Below are positions 1 through 8,573 of a DNA stretch of 64,000 nt, in pieces. The first letter of the stretch is position 1; every line of letters starts with the position of its first letter. Made by a program: the position numbers and the translations under genes. The stretch spans positions 124,001 to 188,000 of the forward strand of contig NZ_NIOF01000006.1 in NCBI RefSeq assembly GCF_002205645.1, in the 5' to 3' direction. Source of the DNA: Roseateles aquatilis. Its GTDB lineage: Bacteria > Pseudomonadota > Gammaproteobacteria > Burkholderiales > Burkholderiaceae_C. A model generated the notes under the pieces. It had not been told where the DNA came from and searched no databases. It worked only from the letters and a program-made list of their open reading frames with translations.

Positions 1-127
1 CATGGCCTGGATGGATTTCATGACTCGCGCGACGCAGAGCGCGTTCCGGTGGTTGCCGGGACCGGAGACAAGACTGGACCACGGGGAGCAGGCCTTGATC
101 CGTTGGTATCGGAGGAGTGTCCGATGA
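1..127 (+). CDS. C-terminal end of an unidentified protein (partial)
   Basis: An open frame runs in from the left edge and stops with TGA at 125-127. The last residues read ...RWYRRSVR. The stop overlaps the ATG of the next gene at 124 (ATGA), the usual sign of translational coupling in this genome. The reading frame stays open to the window start and is compositionally like its neighbours. Too little is visible to name the protein. It is probably the first partner of a two-gene unit with the hydrolase at 124-927. Confidence 0.5.
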   Translation, partial: MAWMDFMTRATQSAFRWLPGPETRLDHGEQALIRWYRRSVR

Positions 128-927
128 ACGAGCAGACCTGGGTGTTGCTGCGGGGGCTGACCCGCGAAAGTGCCCATTGGGGGGACTTCCCCGTGCGGCT
201 GCTGCGCGCGCTGCGCGTCCAGCAGCCCGAGGCCCGGCTGGAGTTGCTCGACCTGCCGGGCAACGGCGACAAGCACCGCCAGAGCAGCCCGACGCATGTC
301 ACCGACATGATGGAGGACTGCCGCGGCGAACTGCGTCGTCGCGGCGTTCCGCCGCCGTACCAGGTGCTGGCGATGTCGTTGGGCGCGATGGTGGCGAGCG
401 ACTGGGCGAGCCGTTACCCCGGCGAGTTGCAAGCCGTGGTGTTGATCAACACCAGCCTGCGGCCGTTCAGCGCGTTCTTCCGTCGCTTGCGGCCGTCGAA
501 TTACTGGCCGCTGGTGATGCTGAGCCTGTTCCGGCTCAGCCTGCGCCAGCGCGAGGCGCGGGTGCTGTCGATGACGACGCGGCTGCAGAAGCAGCCGGAC
601 CAGGTGCTGGAGGATTGGGTGTCTATCCAGCGCCGGCATCCGGTGCGCCGGCGCAACGCGCTGCGCCAGTTGCTGGCGGCGGCGCGATACCGCGCCAGCC
701 TGGCCCGGCCCGAGCCGCCGATGCTGCTGCTGTGCAGCCAGGGGGATGCGCTGGTGGACTGGCGCTGCTCGCAGGCGATCAGCCGGGCCTGGGGCGCGCC
801 GCTGCGGCTGCACGCGCACGCGGGGCACGACCTGCCGCTGGACGATGGGGATTGGGTCGCGCGCAACGTGGCCGACTGGCTGCACGTGCGGGAAGTGGTG
901 GGGCAGAGCTCGCCGATGCCGCTCTGA
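124..927 (+). CDS. alpha/beta hydrolase
   Basis: The protein is 267 residues long and has an alpha/beta-hydrolase pattern. It has an early oxyanion-hole region (LLRGLTRESAHWGDFP), a nucleophile-elbow-like segment (YQVLAMSLGAMVASDW, Ser in M-S-L-G-A) and a late Asp/His pair (CSQGDALVDW, then HAGHDLPLDDGDW). The family hydrolyses esters, amides or similar bonds; the substrate cannot be told from sequence. The ATG at 124 was chosen because GGAGGAG lies just upstream and because it overlaps the upstream stop. A longer frame begins at 49 but lacks a ribosome-binding site. No signal peptide is seen, so the enzyme is probably cytoplasmic. Confidence 0.85.
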   Translation: MNEQTWVLLRGLTRESAHWGDFPVRLLRALRVQQPEARLELLDLPGNGDKHRQSSPTHVTDMMEDCRGELRRRGVPPPYQVLAMSLGAMVASDWASRYPGELQAVVLINTSLRPFSAFFRRLRPSNYWPLVMLSLFRLSLRQREARVLSMTTRLQKQPDQVLEDWVSIQRRHPVRRRNALRQLLAAARYRASLARPEPPMLLLCSQGDALVDWRCSQAISRAWGAPLRLHAHAGHDLPLDDGDWVARNVADWLHVREVVGQSSPMPL

Positions 928-1093
928 ACTGGCCTCGATGCCGCCTCAGGATCCGCGTCAAAGGGCCGCCAGCCCCGGAAGGCATCGCCGTTTCACCGGG
1001 TGTTTGCGGTTTCGATTGGGGATGCGCCGCCAGGCGTAAACCGCAGCCGTGGCGAGGATTGGCAACAACGCGGAGCGCCAATCGAAGCCGCAA

Positions 1094-1122
1094 AGAAAAA
1101 GCCCGCCGAGGGCGGGCTTTTC
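1094..1122 (-). terminator. intrinsic terminator of rpsT
   Basis: A 7-bp perfect stem (GCCCGCC/GGCGGGC, 1101-1107 with 1111-1117) and 3-base loop are followed on the minus strand by a T run (complement of AAGAAAAA at 1093-1100). On the plus strand the stem is followed by TTTT, so it may also stop transcripts from the hydrolase gene. Confidence 0.8.
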
Positions 1123-1145
1123 CTGCACCAGAGCTGGATTCGCTA

Positions 1146-1442
1146 TCAGGCGGCCAGCGCCTTGATCTTGGCGGACAGGCGGCTCTTGTGACGAGCTGCC
1201 TTGTTCTTGTGGAAGATGCCCTTGTCGGCGACCGAGTCGATGACGGGCTGGGCGGTCTTGAACAGGTCGGCGGCCTTGGCCTTGTCACCCGTGACGATCG
1301 CCTTTTGCACGTTCTTGATGACCGTGCGGAACTTGGAACGCAGCGCCGTGTTGGCGGCGTTCAGCTTGACGTCTTGACGTGCGCGCTTGCGGCCCGAGGC
1401 CAGACGCACGGTTTTCTTCTTGGCTTTGGAAGAGCTTGCCAT
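1146..1442 (-). CDS. rpsT: 30S ribosomal protein S20
   Basis: A 98-residue basic protein starting [18 protein letters not shown] and ending [12 protein letters not shown], which is the S20 pattern over its whole length. S20 is a primary 16S rRNA-binding protein of the small subunit. The ATG at 1442 was chosen because it gives the typical S20 start; the frame continues upstream without a start suited to the family. Divergent from murJ, an arrangement common in betaproteobacteria. It has its own promoter and a strong terminator. Confidence 0.97.
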   Translation of the reverse strand: MASSSKAKKKTVRLASGRKRARQDVKLNAANTALRSKFRTVIKNVQKAIVTGDKAKAADLFKTAQPVIDSVADKGIFHKNKAARHKSRLSAKIKALAA

Positions 1443-1475
1443 TGTCTTATTGGTCCAGTTGGTGCAAAGACGGCG

Positions 1476-1504
1476 AGTATAGCAGGCGCAAATCGAAAAT
1501 CCAA
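1476..1504 (-). promoter_or_regulatory. sigma-70-type promoter for rpsT
   Basis: On the minus strand TATACT (1481-1476) forms a good -10 box. TTGGAT (1504-1499) sits 17 bp upstream as a -35 box. The -10 is about 34 bp from the rpsT start codon. Seen by eye, not mapped. Confidence 0.55.
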
Positions 1505-1557
1505 GGCTGAGCGCCGGCGAACCCATAATGCGCGGTCGCCCGTTTCCCGATTTCTGA

Positions 1558-3123
1558 ATGAACCTGCTGCGTACCGCTTCCGTCGTTTCGGTGTTCACGC
1601 TGTTGTCCCGCGTCACGGGACTGGTCCGCGAGCAGATGGTGGCCGGCCTGTTCGGCGCCAACGCGATGACCGATGCGTTCCAGGTCGCCTTCCGCATCCC
1701 CAACATGTTGCGACGGCTGTTCGCCGAGGGCGCGTTCTCGCAGGCGTTCGTGCCGGCGCTGGCCGGCGCGCGCGCCAAGGACGGGGACGAGGCTACCCGC
1801 TCCCTGATCGACGCCGTCGCCACCGTACTGCTGTGGGCCCTGCTGGCGACCTGCGCGATCGGCGTCGTTGGCGCGCCGCTGCTGGTGTGGGCGCTGGGCG
1901 CAGGGCTGCCGGACCAGGCCCACGACGCCGCCGTCGTCATGACGCGCTGGATGTTCCCGTACATCGGCTGCATGTCGTTGGTGGCGCTGGCCGCGGGCGT
2001 GCTCAACACCTGGAAGCGCTTCATCGTGCCCGCCGTCACGCCGGTGCTGTTGAATCTGTCGTCGATCGCCGCAGGCTACGGCCTGGCGCCGGTGCTGGGC
2101 GAGTGGGGCTATCGGCCGATCTACGCGCTGGCCATCGGGGTGATGGTCGGCGGCGTGCTGCAACTGGCTTTGCAGGTGCCCGCGCTGCTGCGCCTGGGGC
2201 TGATGCCGCGTTTCGCGCTGAGCTTCGCCGGCCTGCGCCGGGCCGCGTCGAACGAGGGCGTCCACCGCGTGCTGCGCCAGATGGGGCCGGCGGTGCTGGG
2301 CGTGGGCGTGGCGCAGCTGTCGCTGCTGATCAACACGCAGATCGCGATCTCGGTGGGCGAGGGCGCCGCGTCCTGGTTGACCTACGCGGACCGGCTGATG
2401 GAGTTTCCGACCGCGCTGCTGGGCGTCGCGCTCGGTGTCGTGCTGACGCCGCAGCTGGCGGCCAGCCAGGCGCGCGGCGAGGCGGCCGAGTATTCCGCCC
2501 TGCTCGACTGGGGCCTGCGAATGGCGCTGCTGCTGGCGCTGCCCTGCGCGGTGGCGCTGCTGGTCTTCGCCGAGCCGCTGGTGGCGGTGCTCTACCAGCG
2601 CGGCGCGTTCCACTCGGCGGACGTCGCTCACACCGCGCGCGCGGTGATGGGGTACGGCGTCGGGCTGATGGGGCTGGTCGGCATCAAGGTGCTGGCGCCC
2701 GGCTTCTATGCCCGCCAGGACACCCGCACGCCGGTGCGCATCGCCGTGCTGGTGCTGGTGCTGACGCAGGTGCTGAACGCCGTCTTCGTGTTCTGGCTGC
2801 AGATCGGCGTGGCCGGGCTGTCGCTGTCGATCGGCCTGGGCGCGGCGATCAACGCGGCGCTGCTGCTGATGGGGCTGCGCCGGCTGGGCAGCTACACGCC
2901 GGCACCGGGGTGGCTGCTGTTCTTCCTGCGCGTCGTCGTGGCCTGCGCGGCGATGGGCGCGCTGCAATGGTGGCTGGCCCGGCACTTCGACTGGGTCGGC
3001 GGGCATCACGAGCTGCGCCGCGCCGGCTGGATGGCGATGAGCCTGGGCGGCTCGGCGCTGGTGTACTTCGCGGTGCTGCTGGGCACGGGCCTGAACCTGC
3101 GCCAGTTCGCGCGCCGCGGATGA
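1558..3123 (+). CDS. murJ: lipid II flippase MurJ
   Basis: A 521-residue polytopic membrane protein of the MurJ/MviN branch of the MOP superfamily. MurJ flips lipid II across the inner membrane for peptidoglycan synthesis. The N-terminus is typical ([20 protein letters not shown]), with the conserved [18 protein letters not shown] and [14 protein letters not shown] segments of the first two helices. About 14 hydrophobic segments follow, as in the family. Length matches the usual 510-530 residues. It stands divergent to rpsT and is followed closely by the SirB1-type gene. Confidence 0.96.
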   Translation: MNLLRTASVVSVFTLLSRVTGLVREQMVAGLFGANAMTDAFQVAFRIPNMLRRLFAEGAFSQAFVPALAGARAKDGDEATRSLIDAVATVLLWALLATCAIGVVGAPLLVWALGAGLPDQAHDAAVVMTRWMFPYIGCMSLVALAAGVLNTWKRFIVPAVTPVLLNLSSIAAGYGLAPVLGEWGYRPIYALAIGVMVGGVLQLALQVPALLRLGLMPRFALSFAGLRRAASNEGVHRVLRQMGPAVLGVGVAQLSLLINTQIAISVGEGAASWLTYADRLMEFPTALLGVALGVVLTPQLAASQARGEAAEYSALLDWGLRMALLLALPCAVALLVFAEPLVAVLYQRGAFHSADVAHTARAVMGYGVGLMGLVGIKVLAPGFYARQDTRTPVRIAVLVLVLTQVLNAVFVFWLQIGVAGLSLSIGLGAAINAALLLMGLRRLGSYTPAPGWLLFFLRVVVACAAMGALQWWLARHFDWVGGHHELRRAGWMAMSLGGSALVYFAVLLGTGLNLRQFARRG

Positions 3124-3171
3124 GCCCGGCCGGGTTCCGCGGCCGCGCGGCGCGGGCGTAGACTCCGGCGC

Positions 3172-3957
3172 ATGAGTTCACCCATGCAGTGGACGGTGCC
3201 GTCGGCGCTGGACTATTTCGGGACGTTGGTCGCCGACGACGAAACGCTCAACCTGGCCGAGGCCGCCACCGCGATCGCGCTGGACGACGTGCCCCGGCTG
3301 GACGTGCAGCAGGTCATGGCCGAACTGGACCGCCTGGGCGAGCGGCTGCGCCAGCGCCTGCCCGCCGACGCGCCGCCCAGCCATCGGCTGCGCATGCTCA
3401 ACCAGTACTTCCATGGCGAGCTCGGCTTCGCGGGCAACGTCAACGACTACTACGCCGTCGGCAACAGCTACATCCACCAGGTGTTGGCGACGCGGCGCGG
3501 CATCCCGATCACGCTGGCGATCATCTTCATCGAGCTGGCCTCCCACCTCGGCCTGCGGGTGAAGGGTGTCAACTTCCCGGGCCACTTCCTGATGAAGCTG
3601 CGGCTGCCGCAGGGCGAGGTGGTGCTGGATCCGTTCAGCGGGCGCTCGCTGGGGCGGGGCGAACTCGACGAGTTCCTGAGCCCCTGGCGCGACCGCGCCG
3701 GCCTGGCGCCGGGCGAGCCGATGCCGATGGACAACTTCCTGGGCGCCGCGTCGCCGCGGCAGATCCTGGCGCGCATGCTGCGCAACCTGAAGCAGATCCA
3801 CATGGAGCAACAGGACCTGCCGCGCCTCCTGGCGGTACAACGCAAGCTCGTGGTGCTGCTGCCGGAGGACCGGCTGGAGCGCACGGAGCTGGAGCAGTGC
3901 CTGCAGCAGATCCGCAGCGGGGAGGGCGGCGGGCACGGTCCGACCACGCTGCACTGA
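3172..3957 (+). CDS. SirB1-family protein (transglutaminase-like and TPR domains)
   Basis: A 261-residue protein with the SirB1/YchA pattern. The N-terminal transglutaminase-like region (about 30-190) contains LNQYFHGELGFAGNVNDYY and NSYIHQVLATRRGIPITLA. NFPGHFLMKL follows, with the conserved His. A helical C-terminal part (about 190-250, LARMLRNLKQIHMEQQDLPR) is TPR-like. The molecular role of the family is poorly defined. The start ATG at 3172 lies 48 bp after murJ, and the two may be cotranscribed. Confidence 0.88.
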   Translation: MSSPMQWTVPSALDYFGTLVADDETLNLAEAATAIALDDVPRLDVQQVMAELDRLGERLRQRLPADAPPSHRLRMLNQYFHGELGFAGNVNDYYAVGNSYIHQVLATRRGIPITLAIIFIELASHLGLRVKGVNFPGHFLMKLRLPQGEVVLDPFSGRSLGRGELDEFLSPWRDRAGLAPGEPMPMDNFLGAASPRQILARMLRNLKQIHMEQQDLPRLLAVQRKLVVLLPEDRLERTELEQCLQQIRSGEGGGHGPTTLH

Positions 3958-4133
3958 GCGGCGCGCGGGCGCGGCGCCGAGATCGTCGGGGCCGCGATGC
4001 GGGCGGGACGTCACACGCCGCCGCTTAGAATCGCGGCCGCAAGTCCGGCGCCACGCCCGGACCCGCATCCCCGAGGGCAGGGCCCCGGCGCCGACCGCCG
4101 GCGCGGCTCCCCTCCATCCAAGGTTTGAGTGGT

Positions 4134-4805
4134 TTGAAGCAAATCCCGTTGTCGCTGGGCCCGGAGCCCGACTACACCTTTGACACGCTGCTGACCGGCG
4201 CCAACATCGCCGCCCTGACCCACGTGCTGGGGCTGGGCGCGGGCTCGCCACCGGTGTTCCTGTGGGGCCCGCCCGGCAGCGGCAAGACGCATGTGCTGCG
4301 CGCGCTCGCCCAGCACTGGCAGGCCGCCGGGGCGCAGGTCGGCTGGTATGACGCCGACACCCCGCTCCCCTGGGAACTGCCCACCCATCCGAGCCTGCTG
4401 CTGCTGGACGACTGCCAGCGCTTCGACCCGGGCCAGCAGCACGCGGCCTTCGCGCTGTTCGTCGAGGCGGCCACGCTGGGGCTGGCGGTCGTGTCCGCCG
4501 GCACCGCGCCGCCGATCGACCTGGCGTTGCGCGAGGACCTGCGCACCCGCCTCGGCTGGGGGCCGACCTTCGCGCTGCAGCCGCTGTCCGAGGCCGAGGT
4601 CCGGGCCGTGCTGCGCCGCGAGGCCGACCGCCGCGGCATCGCCTTGAGCGACGACGTGATGGACTACCTGCTGACCCGCTACGCCCGCGACCTCAAGCAC
4701 CTGATGACGCTGCTGGACGGGCTGGACGAATTCGCGATGGCCAGCAAACGCGCCGTCACCGTGCCGCTGCTGCGCCAGATGCTGGCCGACCAGGCGGCAC
4801 TCTGA
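4134..4805 (+). CDS. hda: DnaA regulatory inactivator Hda
   Basis: A 223-residue AAA+ protein homologous to DnaA domain III. With the sliding clamp it stimulates hydrolysis of DnaA-bound ATP and so resets initiation. The N-terminus MKQIPLSLGPEPDYTFD carries a clamp-binding-like segment (Q3-I-P-L-S-L). Walker A is GPPGSGKTH, the Walker B region is LLLLDDCQRF and the sensor 1 region is VVSAGTAPP. The C-terminus ends near the lid domain, as in Hda, without the DnaA DNA-binding domain. The start is an unusual TTG at 4134, chosen because AAGG lies about 10 bases upstream. Another in-frame TTG at 4125 is too close to that site. Confidence 0.93.
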   Translation: MKQIPLSLGPEPDYTFDTLLTGANIAALTHVLGLGAGSPPVFLWGPPGSGKTHVLRALAQHWQAAGAQVGWYDADTPLPWELPTHPSLLLLDDCQRFDPGQQHAAFALFVEAATLGLAVVSAGTAPPIDLALREDLRTRLGWGPTFALQPLSEAEVRAVLRREADRRGIALSDDVMDYLLTRYARDLKHLMTLLDGLDEFAMASKRAVTVPLLRQMLADQAAL

Positions 4806-4839
4806 GCCCGAAGTTTCAAGTTTTTCAAGGACTTACCCC

Positions 4840-5517
4840 GTGGACCTGACCCTGTTCGACCTTGACGGCACGCTGATCCCGCAGGATTCGGACCATGCCT
4901 TCGGCGCCTACATGGTGGAGATCGGCTGGGCCGACGGCGCCGTCTGGGCGGCCCGCAACGACGACTTCTACGCGCAGTACCAGCGCGGGGAGCTCGACCT
5001 GGACGAGTACGTCGAGTTCGCGACCTCCGTCTGGCGCGCCCGGCCGGCGGCCGAGGCCGAGGCGGCCCGCGTCGACTTCATGGCCAGGATCGTGGCCCCG
5101 ATGTTGCGCGACAATGCGCGCGCACTGGTGCAGCGCCACCTCGATGCCGGCGACCTGGTGGTGGTGGTGACCGCGACCAACGAATTCGTGACCGCGCCGA
5201 TCGCCAAGGCCTTCGGCATCGATCACCTGATCGCCGTGCAACTGGAGCGCGACGCGGCCGGCGCCTTCACCGGCCGGGTTCAGGGCGTGCCCTCGTTCCA
5301 GGCCGGCAAGATCGTGCGGGTGCGGGAATGGCTGGCGTCGCAGGGGCGGCGCTGGGAGGACTTCGAGCGCGTGCATTTCTACAGCGACTCGATGAACGAC
5401 CTGCCGCTGCTGGAGCAGGTCAGCCACCCGGTGGCCACCAACCCCAGCGCGGCGCTGGAAACCGTGGCGCGCGAGCGCGGCTGGCCAATATTGAAGCTGT
5501 TCGAATCGAATGATTAA
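4840..5517 (+). CDS. HAD-IB family phosphatase (SerB-like)
   Basis: A 225-residue HAD hydrolase. Motif I is LFDLDGTLIP (nucleophile Asp in DxDGT), motif II is VVVTATNEF (Thr) and motif III is FYSDSMNDLPLLE, with a Lys in the preceding GKIVRV segment. This HAD-IB pattern is shared with phosphoserine phosphatase and related phosphomonoesterases. The substrate is not determined. The start is GTG at 4840, giving MDLTLFDLDGT. Its end overlaps the pcnB start by 8 bp, so it is probably translated with pcnB and folK. Confidence 0.9.
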   Translation: MDLTLFDLDGTLIPQDSDHAFGAYMVEIGWADGAVWAARNDDFYAQYQRGELDLDEYVEFATSVWRARPAAEAEAARVDFMARIVAPMLRDNARALVQRHLDAGDLVVVVTATNEFVTAPIAKAFGIDHLIAVQLERDAAGAFTGRVQGVPSFQAGKIVRVREWLASQGRRWEDFERVHFYSDSMNDLPLLEQVSHPVATNPSAALETVARERGWPILKLFESND

Positions 5518-7141
5518 AAAACTGATCAACAAGCTGTTGGGCAAGCCGGAAGCGGCCATCGTCACGCCGCTGGGCAAGCGCGTCGAGGTCGGCGCGGAAG
5601 AGCACCGCATCGATCCGGAGCTGCTCGACGAGCGCGGCGTCAAGGTCGTCAAGGGCCTGACGGATGCCGGCTTCGAGGCCTACATCGTCGGCGGCGCGGT
5701 GCGCGACCTGCTGCTGGGGCGCCGCCCCAAGGACTTCGACGTCGCCACCGACGCCACGCCGGAGCAGGTCAAGAACCAGTTCCGCCGCGCCTTCATCATC
5801 GGCCGCCGCTTCCGCATCGTCCACGTGGTCTACGGCCGCGGCCGCGAGCACGAGGTGATCGAGGTCTCCACCTTCCGCGCGCTGCTGACGCAGGACGACG
5901 CCGAGCAGGTGCAGGGCAACGAGAAGACATCCAAGGGCGCGCTGGAGGGCAAGTCCCACGTCGTCGACGCCAGCGGCCGCGTGCTGCGGGACAACGTCTG
6001 GGGCCCGCAGATCGAGGACGCGGCGCGCCGCGACTTCACCGTCAACGCGCTGTATTACGACCCGGTGCGCCAGATCGTGGTGGACTACCACGGCGGCCTG
6101 GCCGACGCCCGCAAGAAGGTGCTGCGGATGATCGGCGACCCGGAGTCGCGGTATCGCGAGGATCCGGTCCGCATCCTGCGCGCGGTGCGTTTCGCCGCCA
6201 AGCTCGGCTTCACGATCGAGCCCAAGACCCGCGCCCCCATCCAGGCGATGGCGCCGCTGCTGGCCAACGTGCCGCTGTCGCGCATCTTCGACGAGATGAT
6301 CAAGCTGCTGCAGACCGGCCACTCGCTGGCCAGCCTGGAGGAACTGCGCAAGCAGGGCCTGGCGCGCGGCCTGTTCCCCATCCTGGACGCGGTGCTGGAC
6401 AAGGACGGCGCGCTGCCGGACAACGTGCACGGCAAGTTCGTCCGCCTGGCGCTGGAGGACACCGACAAGCGCGTGGCCGAAGGCCGCTCGGTGGCGCCCA
6501 GCTTCATGCTGGCCTGCATGCTGTGGGGCGACGTCCAGCAGCGCTGGAAGCGCCTGATCGATGGCGGCGAAGGCCCGGTGCCGGCGTTGCAGCAGGCGAT
6601 CGACCTGGTCTTCGACGCGCGCGTGGGCGACATCTCCGGTCGCGGCAAGCTGGCCGCCGACATGCGCGAGATCTGGATGATGCAGCCGCGCTTCGAGCGC
6701 CGCACCGGCAGCGGTCCGCATCGCCTGATCGAGCAGCCGCGCTACCGCGCCGGCTTCGACTTCCTGGCGCTGCGCGCCGAGGCGGGCGAGATCGACCCGG
6801 CGCTGGCCGACTGGTGGGAAGACTTCGCGCTCGGCGATGAGGACGAGCGCCGCGCGTTGCTGGATCAGGCGCGCGAGACGCAGCGCCAGGGCGGCGCGCG
6901 CAGCCGGCCCAAGCCGGGCGGCGGCCGCGTGCACTCGGTGCCGCGGGGCGCCGTCGGCGCGGCGGTGAGCGGTGAATCGGCCGCCGCGGTGCCGCTGGAC
7001 CTCGACGTGGGCGACGCCGCCGAGGGGGCCGACGCGGACGGCGAGGGCGCCGGCGCCAACCCGGCCAAAAAGCGCCGCCGTCGTCGCAAGCCGAAGGCCG
7101 CCGGCGGCGCGGATGCCGGGCCGGCCGGCTCGGGCGAATGA
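5510..7141 (+). CDS. pcnB: poly(A) polymerase I
   Basis: A 543-residue class II nucleotidyltransferase that adds poly(A) tails to RNA 3' ends and so promotes decay. The head domain contains YIVGGAVRDLLLGRRPKDFD with catalytic carboxylates (DFDVATD), then RRDFTVNALYYD and RYREDPVRILRAVRFAAKL, as in bacterial PAPs and CCA enzymes. The N-terminal DPELLDERGVKVVKGL segment is the PcnB form rather than Cca. It is longer than E. coli PcnB (465), mainly through a C-terminal Ala/Gly-rich extension ending in a basic patch (KKRRRRRKPK, residues about 521-530) that could add RNA contacts. It overlaps the HAD gene by 8 bp and folK by 4 bp (ATGA). Confidence 0.95.
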   Translation: MIKKLINKLLGKPEAAIVTPLGKRVEVGAEEHRIDPELLDERGVKVVKGLTDAGFEAYIVGGAVRDLLLGRRPKDFDVATDATPEQVKNQFRRAFIIGRRFRIVHVVYGRGREHEVIEVSTFRALLTQDDAEQVQGNEKTSKGALEGKSHVVDASGRVLRDNVWGPQIEDAARRDFTVNALYYDPVRQIVVDYHGGLADARKKVLRMIGDPESRYREDPVRILRAVRFAAKLGFTIEPKTRAPIQAMAPLLANVPLSRIFDEMIKLLQTGHSLASLEELRKQGLARGLFPILDAVLDKDGALPDNVHGKFVRLALEDTDKRVAEGRSVAPSFMLACMLWGDVQQRWKRLIDGGEGPVPALQQAIDLVFDARVGDISGRGKLAADMREIWMMQPRFERRTGSGPHRLIEQPRYRAGFDFLALRAEAGEIDPALADWWEDFALGDEDERRALLDQARETQRQGGARSRPKPGGGRVHSVPRGAVGAAVSGESAAAVPLDLDVGDAAEGADADGEGAGANPAKKRRRRRKPKAAGGADAGPAGSGE

Positions 7142-7650
7142 TCACGGCGTACGTCGGCCTGGGCGCCAATCTTGGCGACCTGCGGCACACGCTGGAGGCG
7201 GCGCTCGCCGACCTCGCCGACGTCAAGGGCCTGCGATTGGAGGCCGTCTCCGGGGCCTGGCGCAGCGCGCCGGTCGGCTGCGAGGGCCCCGACTACCTGA
7301 ATGCCGTCGCTCGCGTGGCGACGGACCTGCCGCCGCTGACCTTGCTCGCGGCGCTGCAGGCCATCGAGCAGCGCCACGGTCGCGAGCGGCCGTACCGGCA
7401 TGCGCCGCGCACGCTCGACCTCGATCTGCTGCTGTACGGCGACCAGACCGTCGACCTCGACCTCCTGACCGTGCCGCATCCTCGCCTGCACCAGCGCGCC
7501 TTCGTGCTGAGGCCGTTGCTGGAGCTGGATCCCGCGTTGGCCGCGCCCGGCCTCGGCCCGCTGGCGCCCCATCTGCCCGCCACGGCGGACCAGGCGCTGC
7601 GGCGCGACGACGAGCCGCTGCGCTGGTGGCCCATCGGCTCGTCCGCCTGA
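7138..7650 (+). CDS. folK: HPPK, 6-hydroxymethyl-7,8-dihydropterin pyrophosphokinase
   Basis: A 170-residue folate-pathway enzyme that transfers pyrophosphate from ATP to 6-hydroxymethyl-7,8-dihydropterin. Signatures are YVGLGANLGDLRHTLEAAL at the N-terminus, YLNAVARVAT, and the core APRTLDLDLLLYGD with the Mg-binding Asp pair. VPHPRLHQRAFVLRPLLEL follows. Length fits the family. The start ATG overlaps the pcnB stop, a gene pair often found together in proteobacteria. Confidence 0.96.
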   Translation: MITAYVGLGANLGDLRHTLEAALADLADVKGLRLEAVSGAWRSAPVGCEGPDYLNAVARVATDLPPLTLLAALQAIEQRHGRERPYRHAPRTLDLDLLLYGDQTVDLDLLTVPHPRLHQRAFVLRPLLELDPALAAPGLGPLAPHLPATADQALRRDDEPLRWWPIGSSA

Positions 7651-7795
7651 TCCAGCCCCTTCGGGCGCGCCCTCGTCGCGGCCTGGCGACCCCCGCTCAC
7701 CGGGGTGTTCCTTCGCATCTTCCGTCGCCGAACGCCGGCGCGGCGCCGCCGGCCCGCTACACTCGCGGGTTTGCCGCATGACGCGGTGATGAACA

Positions 7796-7808
7796 TTTCA
7801 TGATGAAA
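7796..7808. promoter_or_regulatory. palindrome upstream of the phosphate-transport pair
   Basis: TTTCAT-G-ATGAAA is a perfect 6-bp inverted repeat around one base, about 100 bp before the DUF47 gene. It is AT-rich against a GC-rich background. It does not match a canonical PhoB box by eye. It could be an operator for the downstream genes, but nothing else supports this. Confidence 0.3.
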
Positions 7809-7904
7809 CGACGCGTATCGCACCGGCGTGAGCAGGGGCGGTCGCGCACGCACCCGGCGGCGCCCCAGTGAGGTTCCACGCTCGGCGCGTCAAGGAGCCT
7901 CCCC

Positions 7905-8552
7905 ATGTTTTTCGGCAAGCTGCTGCCCCGCGAGGGCAATTTCTTCGAGCTGTTCAATGAGCACGGCACGCAGATCGTCGAAGGCGCGCGCGCCTTCATG
8001 CTCATGATCCAGAACTACAACGACCTGACGCTGCGCGAGAAGTACGCCGCCGAGGTCAACAAGGCGGAGCACCACGCCGACCGCATCACCGCGGAGGTCA
8101 ACCGCCTGCTGCATCGCACCTTCATCACGCCGATCGATCGCGAGCAGATCCACGGCCTGATCAACGCGATGGACGACATCCTGGACCTGCTGCAGGACTC
8201 GACCGAGACCATGCAGCTCTACGACGTGCGCTCCATCCCCGAGGAAGTGCTGCGCCTGGGCGACCTGTCCGCCAAGTGCTGCGAGCGCGTGCGCCACGCC
8301 GTGTCGCTGCTGCCCAAGCTGAGCGAGCCGCAGACCGCCGAGGCCGCCGTCAAGGCTTGCGAGGAGATCGACAAGCTCGAATCCGACGCCGACCGCGTGA
8401 TGCGCGCCGCCATGTCCAAGCTGTTCCGCGAGCAGGAGGACGTGCGCGAGCTGATCAAGCTCAAGGCGATCTACGAGCAACTGGAGTCGATCTCCGACCG
8501 CTGCGAGGACGTGGCCAATCTGATCGAGGGCATCGTCCTCGAGAACTCCTGA
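7905..8552 (+). CDS. DUF47 family (PhoU-like) Pit-accessory protein
   Basis: A 215-residue, all-helical protein of the DUF47/PhoU-like family (early text LPREGNFFELFNEH, then NKAEHHADRITAEVNRLLH and FITPIDREQIHGLINAMDD). These conserved acidic/His helices are thought to bind metal, and the proteins are encoded next to Pit transporters whose activity they probably modulate. AAGGAG precedes the ATG at 7905. It is followed after 21 bp by pit, so the two almost certainly form one transcript. Confidence 0.92.
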   Translation: MFFGKLLPREGNFFELFNEHGTQIVEGARAFMLMIQNYNDLTLREKYAAEVNKAEHHADRITAEVNRLLHRTFITPIDREQIHGLINAMDDILDLLQDSTETMQLYDVRSIPEEVLRLGDLSAKCCERVRHAVSLLPKLSEPQTAEAAVKACEEIDKLESDADRVMRAAMSKLFREQEDVRELIKLKAIYEQLESISDRCEDVANLIEGIVLENS

Positions 8553-8573
8553 TCACGGACCGGAGCGAAGCTC

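Noticed and set aside
117-3161. Very long open frame crossing the hydrolase, rpsT and murJ genes
   Set aside because: It runs in a different frame over well-recognised genes and has Ala/Arg/Gly-rich text typical of high-GC shadow frames.
7796-7808. PhoB box for the Pit operon
   Set aside because: The palindrome lacks the CTGTCAT direct-repeat structure of a PhoB site; kept only as an unassigned palindrome.
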